Below, piece after piece: positions 1 to 8,889 of a DNA stretch of 64,000 nucleotides. A model generated the notes under the pieces. The model was not told the DNA's origin. It was given only the letters and a program-made list of their open reading frames with translations, and searched no databases. The position numbers were made by a program, and so were the translations under genes. Positions within the stretch are counted from its first letter, which is position 1; each line of letters starts with the position of its first letter. Source of the DNA: an uncultured Clostridium sp. (lineage in GTDB: Bacteria > Bacillota > Clostridia > Clostridiales > Clostridiaceae); contig NZ_CAKVKB010000007.1 in assembly GCF_934754915.1 (NCBI RefSeq), positions 7,604-71,603 on the forward strand, in the 5' to 3' direction.

Positions 1-206
1 TATAACAATATTATAATATCAAATTAATATTACAGATATGTGTCAGAAAAAATCATATATAAACTATCCATTTTTTAATAAAAACATTAATATTATATAT
101 TTTTTTATTTAACCTTGCAATTACTACATTTTTTATAAAAAAATATATTCCATACTTATTATATCATTAACATCATCTATGTTCACATTAAATAAAATTT
201 TTAAAG

Positions 207-893
207 TTATATTGTTATACTTTCCTTTATTTTTTCAAACATTTTTTCTCCAATTCCTGTAACATTTTTTATTTCATCAATGCTTTTAAAACCACCATTC
301 TTTTCTCTATATTCAATTATATTTTGTGCTTTCGACTCTCCAATTCCATTCAATGTTTTTAATTGTTCCAAAGTTGCACTGTTAATATTCACAGTAGACT
401 TAGAAGCATCTTCTGAAATACATTCTACTGAATTATTGTTCAAGTTTAGCAAATCTTCTTCATTTTTATCTGCAATATATATCATTTCATGATCTTGAAG
501 TTTTTGGGCCCTATTTATATTATCTAAATATGCATTTTCTGTAATCCCACCAGCTAATATTATCAAATCATTTATTATAGAATCTTCATCAAGAATATAT
601 ACATCTGGATTTTTTACCTGTCCTTTTATCTCTACTGTTATTTTCTTATTTTTTAAACTGATATTGTTACTATTTTGAGTCTCATTTTCTTTTAAAGAAT
701 CATCTGTAAAAGTATCCTTATCAGATATTGGTATATTTTTATCATTATCTTCATCTATAAAAATACTTTCTGTATCATTTTTATTTAATTCCTTAAATCC
801 TGAAACATTATATAGAGCAACTGCTGAAATAACTATAATAACTAAAAAACTTATCAAGCCTATTTTTTTATACTTAAGGAAATTATCCTTCAT
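207..893 (-). CDS. comEA: ComEA-like helix-hairpin-helix protein
   Basis: Membrane-anchored DNA-binding protein of the ComEA family, which in competent bacteria binds incoming DNA outside the membrane. From the chosen start (228 residues) there is one membrane segment (about 11-30), a low-complexity Asn/Asp/Glu linker, an SLBB-type domain (about 85-140) and a C-terminal pair of helix-hairpin-helix motifs (LNGIGES at 181, VTGIGEK at 211). The ATG at 893 has AGAAAGG just upstream; an in-frame start at 959 would add 22 residues that look non-coding. No comEC lies nearby, so a role in uptake is inferred from family only. It is divergent from the carboxypeptidase gene. Confidence 0.85.
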   Translation of the reverse strand: MKDNFLKYKKIGLISFLVIIVISAVALYNVSGFKELNKNDTESIFIDEDNDKNIPISDKDTFTDDSLKENETQNSNNISLKNKKITVEIKGQVKNPDVYILDEDSIINDLIILAGGITENAYLDNINRAQKLQDHEMIYIADKNEEDLLNLNNNSVECISEDASKSTVNINSATLEQLKTLNGIGESKAQNIIEYREKNGGFKSIDEIKNVTGIGEKMFEKIKESITI

Positions 894-1124
894 AACTTTA
901 CCCTTTCTATTTTGTATATAATATTTTAATTGTTGACACTCTCTTAAATAAATACACATATTAAAAAATAATTTTTTATAAACTTTCGAAAAATATTATT
1001 GTATTTATTCCCATAAAATCCATAATTATTCTTGCATAAAATTATCTTTATGTGGAATAATATTTATTTTTTTGGTAAAATATACTTTATAATGATAATA
1101 AATAGTAATAACATGGAGATATAT

Positions 1125-2366
1125 ATGAAAAGATTTTTAAAAATTTTAAGTTTATTGCTGTTCTCTTTATGTATTCCTTTAACAGCATTTGCAGATACAA
1201 CTGAACCAAATATTAACGCTCAGGGATGTGCATTAATTGATGCATCAAGTGGGAAAGTTCTCTATGGCAAAAATGAGAATTGTACATTTGAGCCAGCCTC
1301 AACAACAAAAGTTATGACTGCACTTGTAGTTCTTGAAAATTGCAAATTAACTGATGAGGTTACTGTACATGAAGATTTTACAGCAATTGATGGTACTGCT
1401 ATTGGATTATTAAATGGTGATGTTTTAACTGTTCACGATTTGCTTCTAGGCCTTCTTCTTGAATCAGGAAATGACTGTGCTAATGCATTAGCAAATCATG
1501 TATCAGGAAATATTGATAGTTTTGCACAGCTTATGAATAAAAAAGCTTCTGAACTTGGTGCAACAGCTACAAGTTTTAGAAATCCAAGTGGACTTCCTGA
1601 TCCTGAACATCTTACAACACCTCATGATTTAGCTTTATTTTTAAAAGAAGCTATCAATAATCCTGACTTTATTGATATCGCAACTACTCCATTTGCAACA
1701 ATAACAATGATTAATAATCCTGAAAGAACTATAATTGTCAATAATAAAAATTATATGATAAATAAGAATTCTAAATATTATTACAAATATGCTCTTTGCG
1801 GAAAAAACGGCTATACAACAAAAGCTAACCACACATATGTATGTTCTGCACAAAAAGATGAACATGTCCTCGTTGCATCATTTTTAAATGCTATGGATAA
1901 GAATCAAAACTTCTTTGATATGCAGTCAGTGTTTGATTATGGTTTCAATAATTTCTCTTTTGTAAAACTTTATGATGAAGGACAGGAAGTTGCACAATAT
2001 GATGTTACTAAAAACCTCACAATTCCTTTAATAGTTAATAAAGCCTTAGAGTATCCTGTAAAAAAAGGTGAAGAATCCTCAGTATCATGTGATTTAAAAG
2101 TACAAGATGAAGATTTAAGCAAGAAATCATTTGATAAAGGAGAAAATATATTAAAAGGAACAATTTATGTAAACAATGAAGAATTAGAAACTATAGATTT
2201 AGCATCTGGCATTTCTAGAACATATGAACCAGCTATTGTTTCAAATGTTCTTTCAAATAGCAATAATCTTCCAGTTTATATTGCAGGAATTATAGGAAGT
2301 GCAGCTGCTTTATTAGGATTAGGAATAGTTATAAAAAAGAAGTTAACAATAAACGGAAAACATTAG
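1125..2366 (+). CDS. D-alanyl-D-alanine carboxypeptidase (DacF/PBP5 type, S11)
   Basis: Exported serine carboxypeptidase that trims the terminal D-Ala of peptidoglycan stem peptides. The 413-residue protein has a signal peptide ending near AFA at 21-23, the SxxK motif STTK at 59-62, SGN at 114-116 and KNG at 227-229 (the KTG position), then a C-terminal domain and a hydrophobic segment (about residues 380-405) followed by lysines, giving a membrane tail. The ATG at 1125 follows GGAGAT at a good distance; the longer in-frame ORF from 1032 lacks such a site. Monocistronic, ending in a bidirectional terminator. Several paralogues exist in clostridia, so no gene symbol is given. Confidence 0.9.
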   Translation: MKRFLKILSLLLFSLCIPLTAFADTTEPNINAQGCALIDASSGKVLYGKNENCTFEPASTTKVMTALVVLENCKLTDEVTVHEDFTAIDGTAIGLLNGDVLTVHDLLLGLLLESGNDCANALANHVSGNIDSFAQLMNKKASELGATATSFRNPSGLPDPEHLTTPHDLALFLKEAINNPDFIDIATTPFATITMINNPERTIIVNNKNYMINKNSKYYYKYALCGKNGYTTKANHTYVCSAQKDEHVLVASFLNAMDKNQNFFDMQSVFDYGFNNFSFVKLYDEGQEVAQYDVTKNLTIPLIVNKALEYPVKKGEESSVSCDLKVQDEDLSKKSFDKGENILKGTIYVNNEELETIDLASGISRTYEPAIVSNVLSNSNNLPVYIAGIIGSAAALLGLGIVIKKKLTINGKH

Positions 2367-2392
2367 TAGTATATTAAATTATAAAAATAAAT

Positions 2393-2440
2393 AAAAAGAT
2401 GACCAAATTCTCAATATGAATTTCAGCCATCTTTTTATTT
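2393..2440. terminator. Bidirectional terminator between dac and rluA-type genes
   Basis: Stem AAAAAGATG (2394-2402) pairs with CATCTTTTT (2428-2436), with an inner stem AAATTC/GAATTT (2405-2423). T-runs on both strands suit the two convergent genes. Confidence 0.75.
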
Positions 2441-3344
2441 ATTTTTTTATTTTTTCTATTAGATTTTTTATATCCTGTGGAAGTTCAGACTTCAGTGAAA
2501 GAATATCTCCTGTTCTTGGTGATTTAAAATCTAATGAATAAGCATGAAGTGCCTGCCTGTTTATCAAATCAGTTTCTTCATCACCATTTCCATATAATGA
2601 ATCACCATATATAGGGTGACCTATACTACTCAAATGAACTCTTATCTGATGTGTTCTGCCAGTTTCAAGTGTACATTCAACAAGACTTGAATCTTCATAT
2701 TTTTCAACAACTTTATAGTGAGTTATGCTTCTCTGACCTCTTTCATCAACAACTCTCATTATTCCAAAATCAGTTCCTTCTGGTCTGTAAATTGGTAAAT
2801 CTATAGTCCCTTGTTCCTCTTCAAAAATTCCATGAACTACTGCAAGATATTTTTTTGTAACCTTATTTTCACTCATTTCCTTAGAAATCATTCCATGAGA
2901 AAATTGATTTTTTGCTATTATAATAAGTCCAGATGTATTCATATCCAGTCTAGAAACAAGTCTTACTATACAATTCTGACCAGTTTCCATAAAATAATTT
3001 ATAACACCATTAGCAAGAGTGCCACTTTGATAACTTTTTGTAGGATGAACAACCATAAAAGGTTTTTTATTTACTACAAGAATATCTTCATCTTCATATA
3101 TTATTTCAATATCCATTTTTTCAGGTGTAATATCCTGACTTTCATCCTTTGCAAGATCTATTTTTATGATTTCCCCTTCATTTAAAACTCGATTCATTTT
3201 TACTACAACATCATTTACAAATATTCTTTTTCCAATTGATGCACTTCTTATAAGTCTTGTAGACAAACCTAATTCTCTCTTAAGATATTCCCTTATTTTT
3301 GTTCCTTCTTGTATTCCTGTTACCTTTTTTTCTAAGATGCTCAT
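2439..3344 (-). CDS. RluA/RluD family pseudouridine synthase
   Basis: Makes pseudouridine in structured RNA, probably 23S rRNA. The 301 residues hold an N-terminal S4-type RNA-binding domain (about 10-65) and the catalytic domain with SRLDMNTSG at 131-139, Asp134 being the expected catalytic Asp. The family more often has HRLD; Ser replaces His here. The ATG follows AAGGAG at 7 nt. It starts 25 nt after the LCP gene and is probably cotranscribed. In many clostridia rsfS sits at this place; here no rsfS is visible. Confidence 0.85.
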   Translation of the reverse strand: MSILEKKVTGIQEGTKIREYLKRELGLSTRLIRSASIGKRIFVNDVVVKMNRVLNEGEIIKIDLAKDESQDITPEKMDIEIIYEDEDILVVNKKPFMVVHPTKSYQSGTLANGVINYFMETGQNCIVRLVSRLDMNTSGLIIIAKNQFSHGMISKEMSENKVTKKYLAVVHGIFEEEQGTIDLPIYRPEGTDFGIMRVVDERGQRSITHYKVVEKYEDSSLVECTLETGRTHQIRVHLSSIGHPIYGDSLYGNGDEETDLINRQALHAYSLDFKSPRTGDILSLKSELPQDIKNLIEKIKK

Positions 3345-3369
3345 CCGTTTATCTCCTTATTAAATAATG

Positions 3370-4638
3370 TTATTCTCCAAACCTTTTGAAATCTTTGCCA
3401 AGGATTATAATAACATCATAATCCTTATATTCTTCTTTATTTCCTTTTTTACTGCTATTTTTTATATCTAAATCACTCTGTATTGTTTTAAGCATTTTTT
3501 GGTTATCTGTTATTATTACTGTTTTATCAGAAATCTCTGTATTTCCTGTATCAACTTTTGAATATCCAAGATTATTCATAGTATTTTTCAGTTCTCCTGC
3601 CAAACCATTAATCTTAGTTGCATTTAATATTTTTATCTTTATATCACTTTTTGATATATTGCTTTCTGAATTTGATGAACCTGAAGAACTAAGTTGTGAT
3701 AGTATATCCTTATTTGAATTTTTATCAAATATCAAAAATGACTGTCCATTTATAGTTTTAGGGGTTCCAGCTGCTGTAACCATGGATATATTATCTTTGC
3801 TTACAGTCATAAATTTAACACCATACTTCATTATGGCAAATGGAGACATATTTGTCTCAACATTATCCCCTATTGCTGACATTATCTTAGGAATTCTAAA
3901 AATAATTAGTGGACTTTTACATTTATCTATTACCTTGGAAATAAATTTATGCTGATTCTGAATCCTATCTAAATCTCCATTTGCAAATCCAGTTCCATCA
4001 TTATTCTTTCTCCATCTGAAAAATTCCTGTGCCTTTTGTCCATCAAGCTTTACAGTTTCTCCAGCTTTAAAATTTATATGAAGATTCTGGCCTTCATCAT
4101 CATAAATCATATCTCTGTCAATTTCCATTTTAACTCCGCCTATAGCATCCACTACGTCAATAAATGCATTGTAATCTACCTTAACCATATAATTTATATT
4201 TATTCCCAGCAGTTCTTCAACTTCACTTTTAATCCTTGAATACCCTCCAACTGCAAATGCAGCATTAATTTTTATACTGTTTCCTTTGTTGTTTATAAGA
4301 GTATCTCTTGGTACTGATACAGTAACTATCTTATCTGTATTTGGATTATAATTAATCAGCATTATAGTATCTGTACGCTTTATATCTTTATTATCAACTT
4401 GATTTGGATCTCCAATATCCATTCCTAAAAGTAATATATTTACAGGTTTATTGTATGCTGGAGTTGAAGCTTTAGGCATAGACTGACTTCCTACTTCCAT
4501 TAATGCAATAAATCCTGATATTATTGAAAATATCACAAATGCAAGAAAAAGCGATACTGCTCCAAGTGCAATATGTTCAATTTTATTTATATCTTTATCA
4601 AACTTAATTTTCCTATTCTTTTTATTTATTCTCCCCAT
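3370..4638 (-). CDS. LytR-CpsA-Psr (LCP) family protein with LytR_C domain
   Basis: LCP proteins transfer undecaprenyl-linked glycopolymers such as teichoic acids to peptidoglycan, outside the membrane. The 422 residues show a basic cytoplasmic start, one membrane helix (about 25-50), the LCP domain from about 65 to 300 with NILLLGMD, the Arg-Asp pair in KRTDTIML and VSVPRDTL, and a C-terminal LytR_C domain (about 335-420, starting KIKILNATKINGLAG). It lies in the obg-nadD-yqeK neighbourhood typical of clostridia, 25 nt before the pseudouridine synthase gene. Confidence 0.88.
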   Translation of the reverse strand: MGRINKKNRKIKFDKDINKIEHIALGAVSLFLAFVIFSIISGFIALMEVGSQSMPKASTPAYNKPVNILLLGMDIGDPNQVDNKDIKRTDTIMLINYNPNTDKIVTVSVPRDTLINNKGNSIKINAAFAVGGYSRIKSEVEELLGININYMVKVDYNAFIDVVDAIGGVKMEIDRDMIYDDEGQNLHINFKAGETVKLDGQKAQEFFRWRKNNDGTGFANGDLDRIQNQHKFISKVIDKCKSPLIIFRIPKIMSAIGDNVETNMSPFAIMKYGVKFMTVSKDNISMVTAAGTPKTINGQSFLIFDKNSNKDILSQLSSSGSSNSESNISKSDIKIKILNATKINGLAGELKNTMNNLGYSKVDTGNTEISDKTVIITDNQKMLKTIQSDLDIKNSSKKGNKEEYKDYDVIIILGKDFKRFGE

Positions 4639-4857
4639 TTTTTCACCCCTTAACGGAAAATATGTTCAATAAATATATTCTATCACAAATATATTCTTGT
4701 TATTATTTTCTTAGGGATTCTTTAATATATATTTAAACATTTTTCATTTTTATTTAAGAATTTATCTATAGCTTTTTACTATTCTTGATTTTTCACTAAA
4801 ACTATATTAATTTACCATTTATTATACTGTGCATTTTCACAAAACATAAATTATATA

Positions 4858-4951
4858 TGCTCCAATTAACAATGTATAATAAACAATTGACAATAAATGG
4901 TGAAATCTCTTTAAGATTTCTTTTATTATTATGTAGTATAATTATTGGAAC
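4858..4951 (-). repeat. Dispersed repeat copy A (MITE-like), most complete
   Basis: About 94 bp in the 358-bp gap between yqeK and the LCP gene. It has imperfect inverted ends (GCTCCAATTA at the left; ATTATTGGAAC at 4941-4951), an ACAATTGACAATAAATGG core and a hairpin GAAATCT-ctttA-AGATTTC. Related copies are at 5576, 6327, 8396, 21385 and 43258. I see nothing else in this gap except AT-rich DNA. Confidence 0.7.
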
Positions 4952-4996
4952 ATATATAGTTCTAAATTGTTATAGCGTATTAATCTAATTTTAAAA

Positions 4997-5560
4997 TTAC
5001 TTGAACAATAGATAATTTCTAGCTTTTATAGTATTCTCATCAATCAATAAGTCCTTGCTCAATAAAAATTGAATACTGTGTGTAAGCCCACAATAAACGC
5101 CTTTATCAAGATTTTCAAAAGTTTCATTTCTTATTTCTTCAAGACCAGGAAAACTTCTTCCTGGTTCAATCATATCTGCAATATAGATTATCTTAGCAAG
5201 CATAGACATATTTTCTTTACCTGTTGTATGCCATCTTATAGCATCAAGTATTTCTTCATCAGTTATTCCAAGTTTTTCTTCTGCAATTACTGGAGCTATT
5301 ATACTATGCCATAAATTCATATTCTCTCTTTCAACTTGTGATAAAGCAATATTGTTCTCTTCTATTACCTTTAACATATCTTCACTACTCATATTTTTAG
5401 CAACATCATGAGACAAAGCTGCAATTTCTGCTTTTTCTTTTGATACTCCATTTAATTCTGCAAGTTTAACTGCTGTTTCACATACACCTAATGTATGGTT
5501 ATATCTGCTCTCTTTCAAGTTAGTTTTTAAATATTCCTTTATTTCTTCAACTGATAACAT
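4997..5560 (-). CDS. yqeK: YqeK HD-domain Ap4A hydrolase (symmetrical)
   Basis: HD-family phosphohydrolase; YqeK proteins cleave diadenosine tetraphosphate to ADP. The 187 residues show His22 (SRYNHTLGV), the His51-Asp52 pair (ALSHDVAKNM), and the later WHTTG and IYIADMIEPGR segments typical of the family. The ATG at 5560 follows AGGAGGAG. It lies 60 nt after nadD, and that gap holds a remnant of the dispersed repeat. Together with nadD it forms the usual clostridial nadD-yqeK pair. Confidence 0.92.
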   Translation of the reverse strand: MLSVEEIKEYLKTNLKESRYNHTLGVCETAVKLAELNGVSKEKAEIAALSHDVAKNMSSEDMLKVIEENNIALSQVERENMNLWHSIIAPVIAEEKLGITDEEILDAIRWHTTGKENMSMLAKIIYIADMIEPGRSFPGLEEIRNETFENLDKGVYCGLTHSIQFLLSKDLLIDENTIKARNYLLFK

Positions 5561-5575
5561 TAAACTCCTCCTCTA

Positions 5576-5612
5576 CTTTCCAATTGACAATGTACAATGA
5601 ACAATTGTTATG
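5576..5612. repeat. Dispersed repeat copy D (fragment)
   Basis: TCCAATTGACAATGTACAAT and the following bases closely match the left half of copy A at 4858. It lies inside the nadD-yqeK intergenic gap and seems to lack the hairpin and right end. Confidence 0.55.
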
Positions 5613-5620
5613 AACCATTT

Positions 5621-6229
5621 TTATTCTAAATATAAATTATGTTCTTTTATAAATTTATCAATTTTTTCTGGAACAAAAAAATCAATCCTTTTTCCATTTT
5701 TTATCCGCTCTCTTATATCTGTTGATGATATCTCAAGCTGCTTTAATTCTAGGACAATGATTCTGCAGTTAAATTTATCTTCAACTTGCTTTTTCTTATT
5801 TCTTATTTCTTCTGATTGAAAACCGCCTCTAGAAAATACAACAAAAGTACACAAAGAAAATATCCTTTCAGCTTCTTTCCACCTATCAATACTCATAAGA
5901 CAATCTGCCCCAGTAATAAAGAAAATTTCACAATCCTTATCTAATATATTTTTTAAATGTTCCAACGTTTCATAAGTAAAACTTATACCTTTTTTTTCAA
6001 TTTCATATGCAGAAACTGAAAATTTTTCATATGATTCTATTGCAATTTCAACCATATTATACCTAAGATGCGAATCAGTAACCTTATTTCCTATTTTAAA
6101 TGGCTGCATTCCTGCTGGCATAAATATTATCTTATCCAATCCAAGCTGCTTCTGAGCTTCATAAGCTATATATAAATGTGCATTATGAATAGGATCAAAC
6201 GTTCCTCCTATTACACCATATCGCTTCAT
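5621..6229 (-). CDS. nadD: Nicotinate-nucleotide adenylyltransferase
   Basis: Transfers AMP from ATP to nicotinate mononucleotide, giving deamido-NAD. The 202 residues carry the nucleotidyltransferase motif GGTFDPIHNAH (8-18) and the C-terminal SSTDIR. The start at 6229 is preferred: GGAGGA lies just upstream of it, within the five extra codons of a longer ORF from 6244, so the upstream ATG would overlap the ribosome site. Cotranscribed with yqeK. A terminator at 6389 separates it from yhbY, so it needs its own promoter in the AT-rich gap 6245-6389. Confidence 0.93.
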   Translation of the reverse strand: MKRYGVIGGTFDPIHNAHLYIAYEAQKQLGLDKIIFMPAGMQPFKIGNKVTDSHLRYNMVEIAIESYEKFSVSAYEIEKKGISFTYETLEHLKNILDKDCEIFFITGADCLMSIDRWKEAERIFSLCTFVVFSRGGFQSEEIRNKKKQVEDKFNCRIIVLELKQLEISSTDIRERIKNGKRIDFFVPEKIDKFIKEHNLYLE

Positions 6230-6326
6230 ATATTTTCCTCCCATGTTCTGCTATTTACAGATACATTTTGTATTTTAAAACATATATATTATATCATTAC
6301 TTAACACAATATATATATATATATGT

Positions 6327-6366
6327 GTTCCAATAATAAAACTACAATTGTACATTGTTAATTAGA
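6327..6366. repeat. Dispersed repeat copy F (short)
   Basis: Begins GTTCCAATAAT and ends in TACATTGTTAATTAG. Its reverse complement matches both ends of copy A (AATTAACAATGTA and ATTATTGGAAC) with the middle missing. It sits upstream of nadD. Confidence 0.5.
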
Positions 6367-6388
6367 ATATTTATATTAAAACTAAAAA

Positions 6389-6428
6389 GAACCTGATTTT
6401 AAAATTTTTTAATCCTAAAATCAGGTTG
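6389..6428 (-). terminator. Terminator downstream of yhbY
   Basis: AACCTGATTTTA (6390-6401) pairs with TAAAATCAGGTT (6416-6427). On the minus strand the stem is followed by a T-rich run, so it ends the obg-yhbY transcript. Confidence 0.8.
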
Positions 6429-6451
6429 CTTAGTTATATTTTAATTAAATC

Positions 6452-6754
6452 TTATTTTACTGGCAATTCAATTTTTCTCTTTTTAATATTACTTGATTGC
6501 TTATATAAAACTATCTTATTTCCAATTGCCTGAACACCTTCGCATTTAATAGCTTTACATATCATATCTGAAGCTTCTCTTGCTCCTAATCCACTGTTTT
6601 CCAAAACCTTTATCTTTATTATTTCTCTTGCTTCTAATGCTTGAGAAACCTGAATTAGAAAGTTTTCTTCAATTCCAGCCTTACCAATCTGGAATATTGG
6701 AGTAAGTGTTGCTCCTAAATTTCTTAAATACGCTCTTTGTTTTGTTGTTATCAT
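6452..6754 (-). CDS. yhbY: YhbY family CRM-domain ribosome assembly protein
   Basis: Small RNA-binding protein of the CRM fold, associated with large-subunit assembly. Its 100 residues cover one CRM domain: TKQRAYLRNLGATLTPIFQI at the start, the GKAGI loop near 23-27 and the GLGAREASDM segment. The ATG at 6754 has AGGAGG close upstream. It lies 72 nt after obg, another ribosome assembly factor, and ends in a strong terminator. Confidence 0.92.
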   Translation of the reverse strand: MITTKQRAYLRNLGATLTPIFQIGKAGIEENFLIQVSQALEAREIIKIKVLENSGLGAREASDMICKAIKCEGVQAIGNKIVLYKQSSNIKKRKIELPVK

Positions 6755-6826
6755 TTTTAATTCCTCCTAAAACTGCTTTAATATCATGCATTATTTATCC
6801 CTGGGGGATTTTCATTTATAATTTTA

Positions 6827-8116
6827 TTAAAGTATATATTCAAATTCAAAATCATTTAATCTCATGAAGTCACCATCTTTGATTCCCATTTCTCTGACTT
6901 CATCAAAAATTCCTTTATTTCTAAGAACCTTATGGAAATATCTTAATGAATCTGCATCATTTACATTTACAGCATGTAATATTCTATCAACAAATGATCC
7001 TTCAAGAACATATGTCTTTGTTCCTTCTTCATTATCTTCAACAGTGATCTTATAAGTAAATCTTTTTTCTTCTGGTATATATCTTTCATCTTCAGCTATT
7101 TCAAGTTCAGTTACTGGAATTTCTTTAAGCATTCTTGCTGCTTCCTTCATTACAGCATCTACACCTTCATTTGTAGCAGCTGACATTTTAAATACTTTAG
7201 TATATCCTAATTCTTCAACCTTTTTCTTGAAATCTTCATATACACTTTCATCATAAAGCATATCAGTTTTATTAGCCACAACTATTTGAGGTCTATCCCA
7301 TAACTTAACTGAATATTTCTTTAATTCTTCATTTATCTTCAAGAAATCATCAAATGGATCTCTTCCTTCAACACCTGAAATATCAACGATATGTATTAAT
7401 AATCTTGTTCTTTCAATATGTCTTAAAAATTGAATTCCAAGACCTACACCTTCAGCTGCTCCTTCAATTATTCCAGGAATATCTGCCATTACAAACGGTT
7501 CTATTCCTTCAACAGCAACAACACCTAAGTTTGGTTTTAAAGTTGTGAAATGATAATTTGCTATCTTTGGCTTTGCCTTTGTAGTCATAGAAAGAAGTGT
7601 TGATTTACCTACATTAGGAAAACCTAATAATCCTACATCTGCAAGTAATTTAAGTTCAAGTGTTACAGTAAGTTCAGCACCTGGCATACCTGGCTCTGCA
7701 TAATGAGGAGCCTGCTTTGTTGCTGTAGCAAATTTAGTATTACCTTTACCACCTTTACCGCCTTTTAATAAAACAAGTTCTTCATCTTTATGAGACATAT
7801 CAGCAATTATTTTATTACTTTCAGCTTCTCTTATAATTGTTCCCATAGGAACCTTTATTATAAGGTCTTCTCCATCCTTACCATAGCATTTTGATCCGCT
7901 TCCATTTCCACCACATTCAGCTACAAATTTCTTTTTATATTTAAAATCTAATAATGTAGTTATATTTGTATCGACTTTGAAGATAATGCTTCCGCCTCTT
8001 CCACCGTCTCCACCATCTGGTCCACCTAATGGTACATATTTTTCTCTTCTGAAAGTAATTGCACCATCTCCACCGTTTCCAGATTTAATAAAAATCTTGG
8101 CTTTATCTATAAACAT
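6827..8116 (-). CDS. obg: Obg GTPase
   Basis: Essential GTPase of 50S assembly and stress control. Domain order is complete over 429 residues: glycine-rich Obg fold (1-158), G domain with G1 GFPNVGKS (165-172), G3 DIPG and G4 NKTD, and a C-terminal OCT domain (about 345-429) typical of Gram-positive Obg. It heads the obg-yhbY unit, downstream of the ribosomal protein genes. The start ATG is followed directly by FIDKAKIFIKSGNGG, as in orthologues. Confidence 0.97.
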   Translation of the reverse strand: MFIDKAKIFIKSGNGGDGAITFRREKYVPLGGPDGGDGGRGGSIIFKVDTNITTLLDFKYKKKFVAECGGNGSGSKCYGKDGEDLIIKVPMGTIIREAESNKIIADMSHKDEELVLLKGGKGGKGNTKFATATKQAPHYAEPGMPGAELTVTLELKLLADVGLLGFPNVGKSTLLSMTTKAKPKIANYHFTTLKPNLGVVAVEGIEPFVMADIPGIIEGAAEGVGLGIQFLRHIERTRLLIHIVDISGVEGRDPFDDFLKINEELKKYSVKLWDRPQIVVANKTDMLYDESVYEDFKKKVEELGYTKVFKMSAATNEGVDAVMKEAARMLKEIPVTELEIAEDERYIPEEKRFTYKITVEDNEEGTKTYVLEGSFVDRILHAVNVNDADSLRYFHKVLRNKGIFDEVREMGIKDGDFMRLNDFEFEYIL

Positions 8117-8337
8117 ACCTACTCATCTCCTAACTAATACTCTAAAATTTTAATCTTAATGTTTAATAAAAATCCTTCTAATATTCTTATACTTAACATA
8201 TTACAAATTTGTATTCACATTATACCACATTAATTTTAATGCTTTATTGTCAATCTTAAACTATATTTTTTTCTTAGTAAATATAATATATTTATCAATA
8301 GCTTAAACTCAATAGTTTATTTCAATCAAGAATTTAA

Positions 8338-8348
8338 GTTCCAATAAT
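8338..8348. repeat. Isolated GTTCCAATAAT repeat end
   Basis: The 11-mer that ends copies A, E and F also occurs here alone, about 58 bp before copy E. It may be the edge of a decayed copy. The surrounding gap 8117-8546 has no gene; it holds this end, copy E and a perfect inverted repeat. Confidence 0.4.
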
Positions 8349-8395
8349 ATATTACAATATAAAAATTACATCTAAAATTTATCTAACATATATTT

Positions 8396-8460
8396 GTTCC
8401 AATAATAAGATTTCATCCTTAATTGTCAATCGACCATTTTACATTATCAATTGCAATATA
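8396..8460. repeat. Dispersed repeat copy E
   Basis: Starts GTTCCAATAATAAGATTTCA and continues with AATTGTCAATCGACCATTTT. Read in reverse it matches copy A (ATTGACAAT, GATGAAATCT, then ATTATTGGAAC) but lacks the second arm of the hairpin. Confidence 0.55.
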
Positions 8461-8464
8461 TAAA

Positions 8465-8533
8465 GCACAATGCACAACTCACAACAAACGCAAAACTATA
8501 AATCAAATTCGACTTATGAACTGTGCATTGTGC
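8465..8533. repeat. Perfect 12-bp inverted repeat
   Basis: GCACAATGCACA (8465-8476) is exactly inverted as TGTGCATTGTGC (8522-8533), with a 45-nt loop. It lies next to repeat copy E and before the rpmA terminator. No gene is associated with it. Confidence 0.6.
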
Positions 8534-8546
8534 ATTACAACATTTA

Positions 8547-8580
8547 AAAAAGCACTCTTAGTTAAGAGTGCTTTATTTTT
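8547..8580 (-). terminator. Terminator of the rplU-prp-rpmA operon
   Basis: AAAGCACTCTTA and TAAGAGTGCTTT form a 12-bp stem with a 2-nt loop, just below the rpmA stop codon, with A/T runs on both sides. Confidence 0.9.
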
Positions 8581-8585
8581 AATAA

Positions 8586-8885
8586 TTATTCAGCTATTGC
8601 TTCAACGTCTACTGGGTAAACACTTGCTTTTTTCTTATCTTTACCTAATCTTTCGAATCTTACAACTCCATCGATTTTAGCAAATAAAGTATCGTCTTTA
8701 CCTTTTCCAACATTTTCGCCTGGATGAATCTTAGTACCTCTTTGTCTTACAAGGATGTTTCCAGCAAGAACAAATTGTCCGTCAGCAGATTTAACTCCTA
8801 ATCTCTTTGATTCAGAATCTCTACCATTTTTAGTACTACCAGCTCCCTTTTTGTGAGCGAATAATTGAAGGTTCATAATTAGCAT
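8586..8885 (-). CDS. rpmA: 50S ribosomal protein L27 with cleavable leader
   Basis: Large-subunit protein near the peptidyl-transferase centre. The 99 residues begin with the Firmicutes-type extension MNLQLF before AHKKGAG. In Firmicutes this leader is removed by Prp between Phe and Ala (here F9/A10), and prp is the next gene upstream. The start at 8885 sits 9 nt from AGGAGG; an internal ATG three codons on would be 18 nt away. The rest matches L27 closely, including the GTKIHPG segment. Confidence 0.97.
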   Translation of the reverse strand: MLIMNLQLFAHKKGAGSTKNGRDSESKRLGVKSADGQFVLAGNILVRQRGTKIHPGENVGKGKDDTLFAKIDGVVRFERLGKDKKKASVYPVDVEAIAE

Positions 8886-8889
8886 GTGA

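Noticed and set aside
1032..1124. N-terminal extension of the carboxypeptidase
   Set aside because: The extension lacks a ribosome site and would bury the signal peptide, which begins cleanly at 1125.
6311..6324. AT dinucleotide run as a regulatory element
   Set aside because: A short microsatellite in AT-rich DNA; nothing else supports a function.
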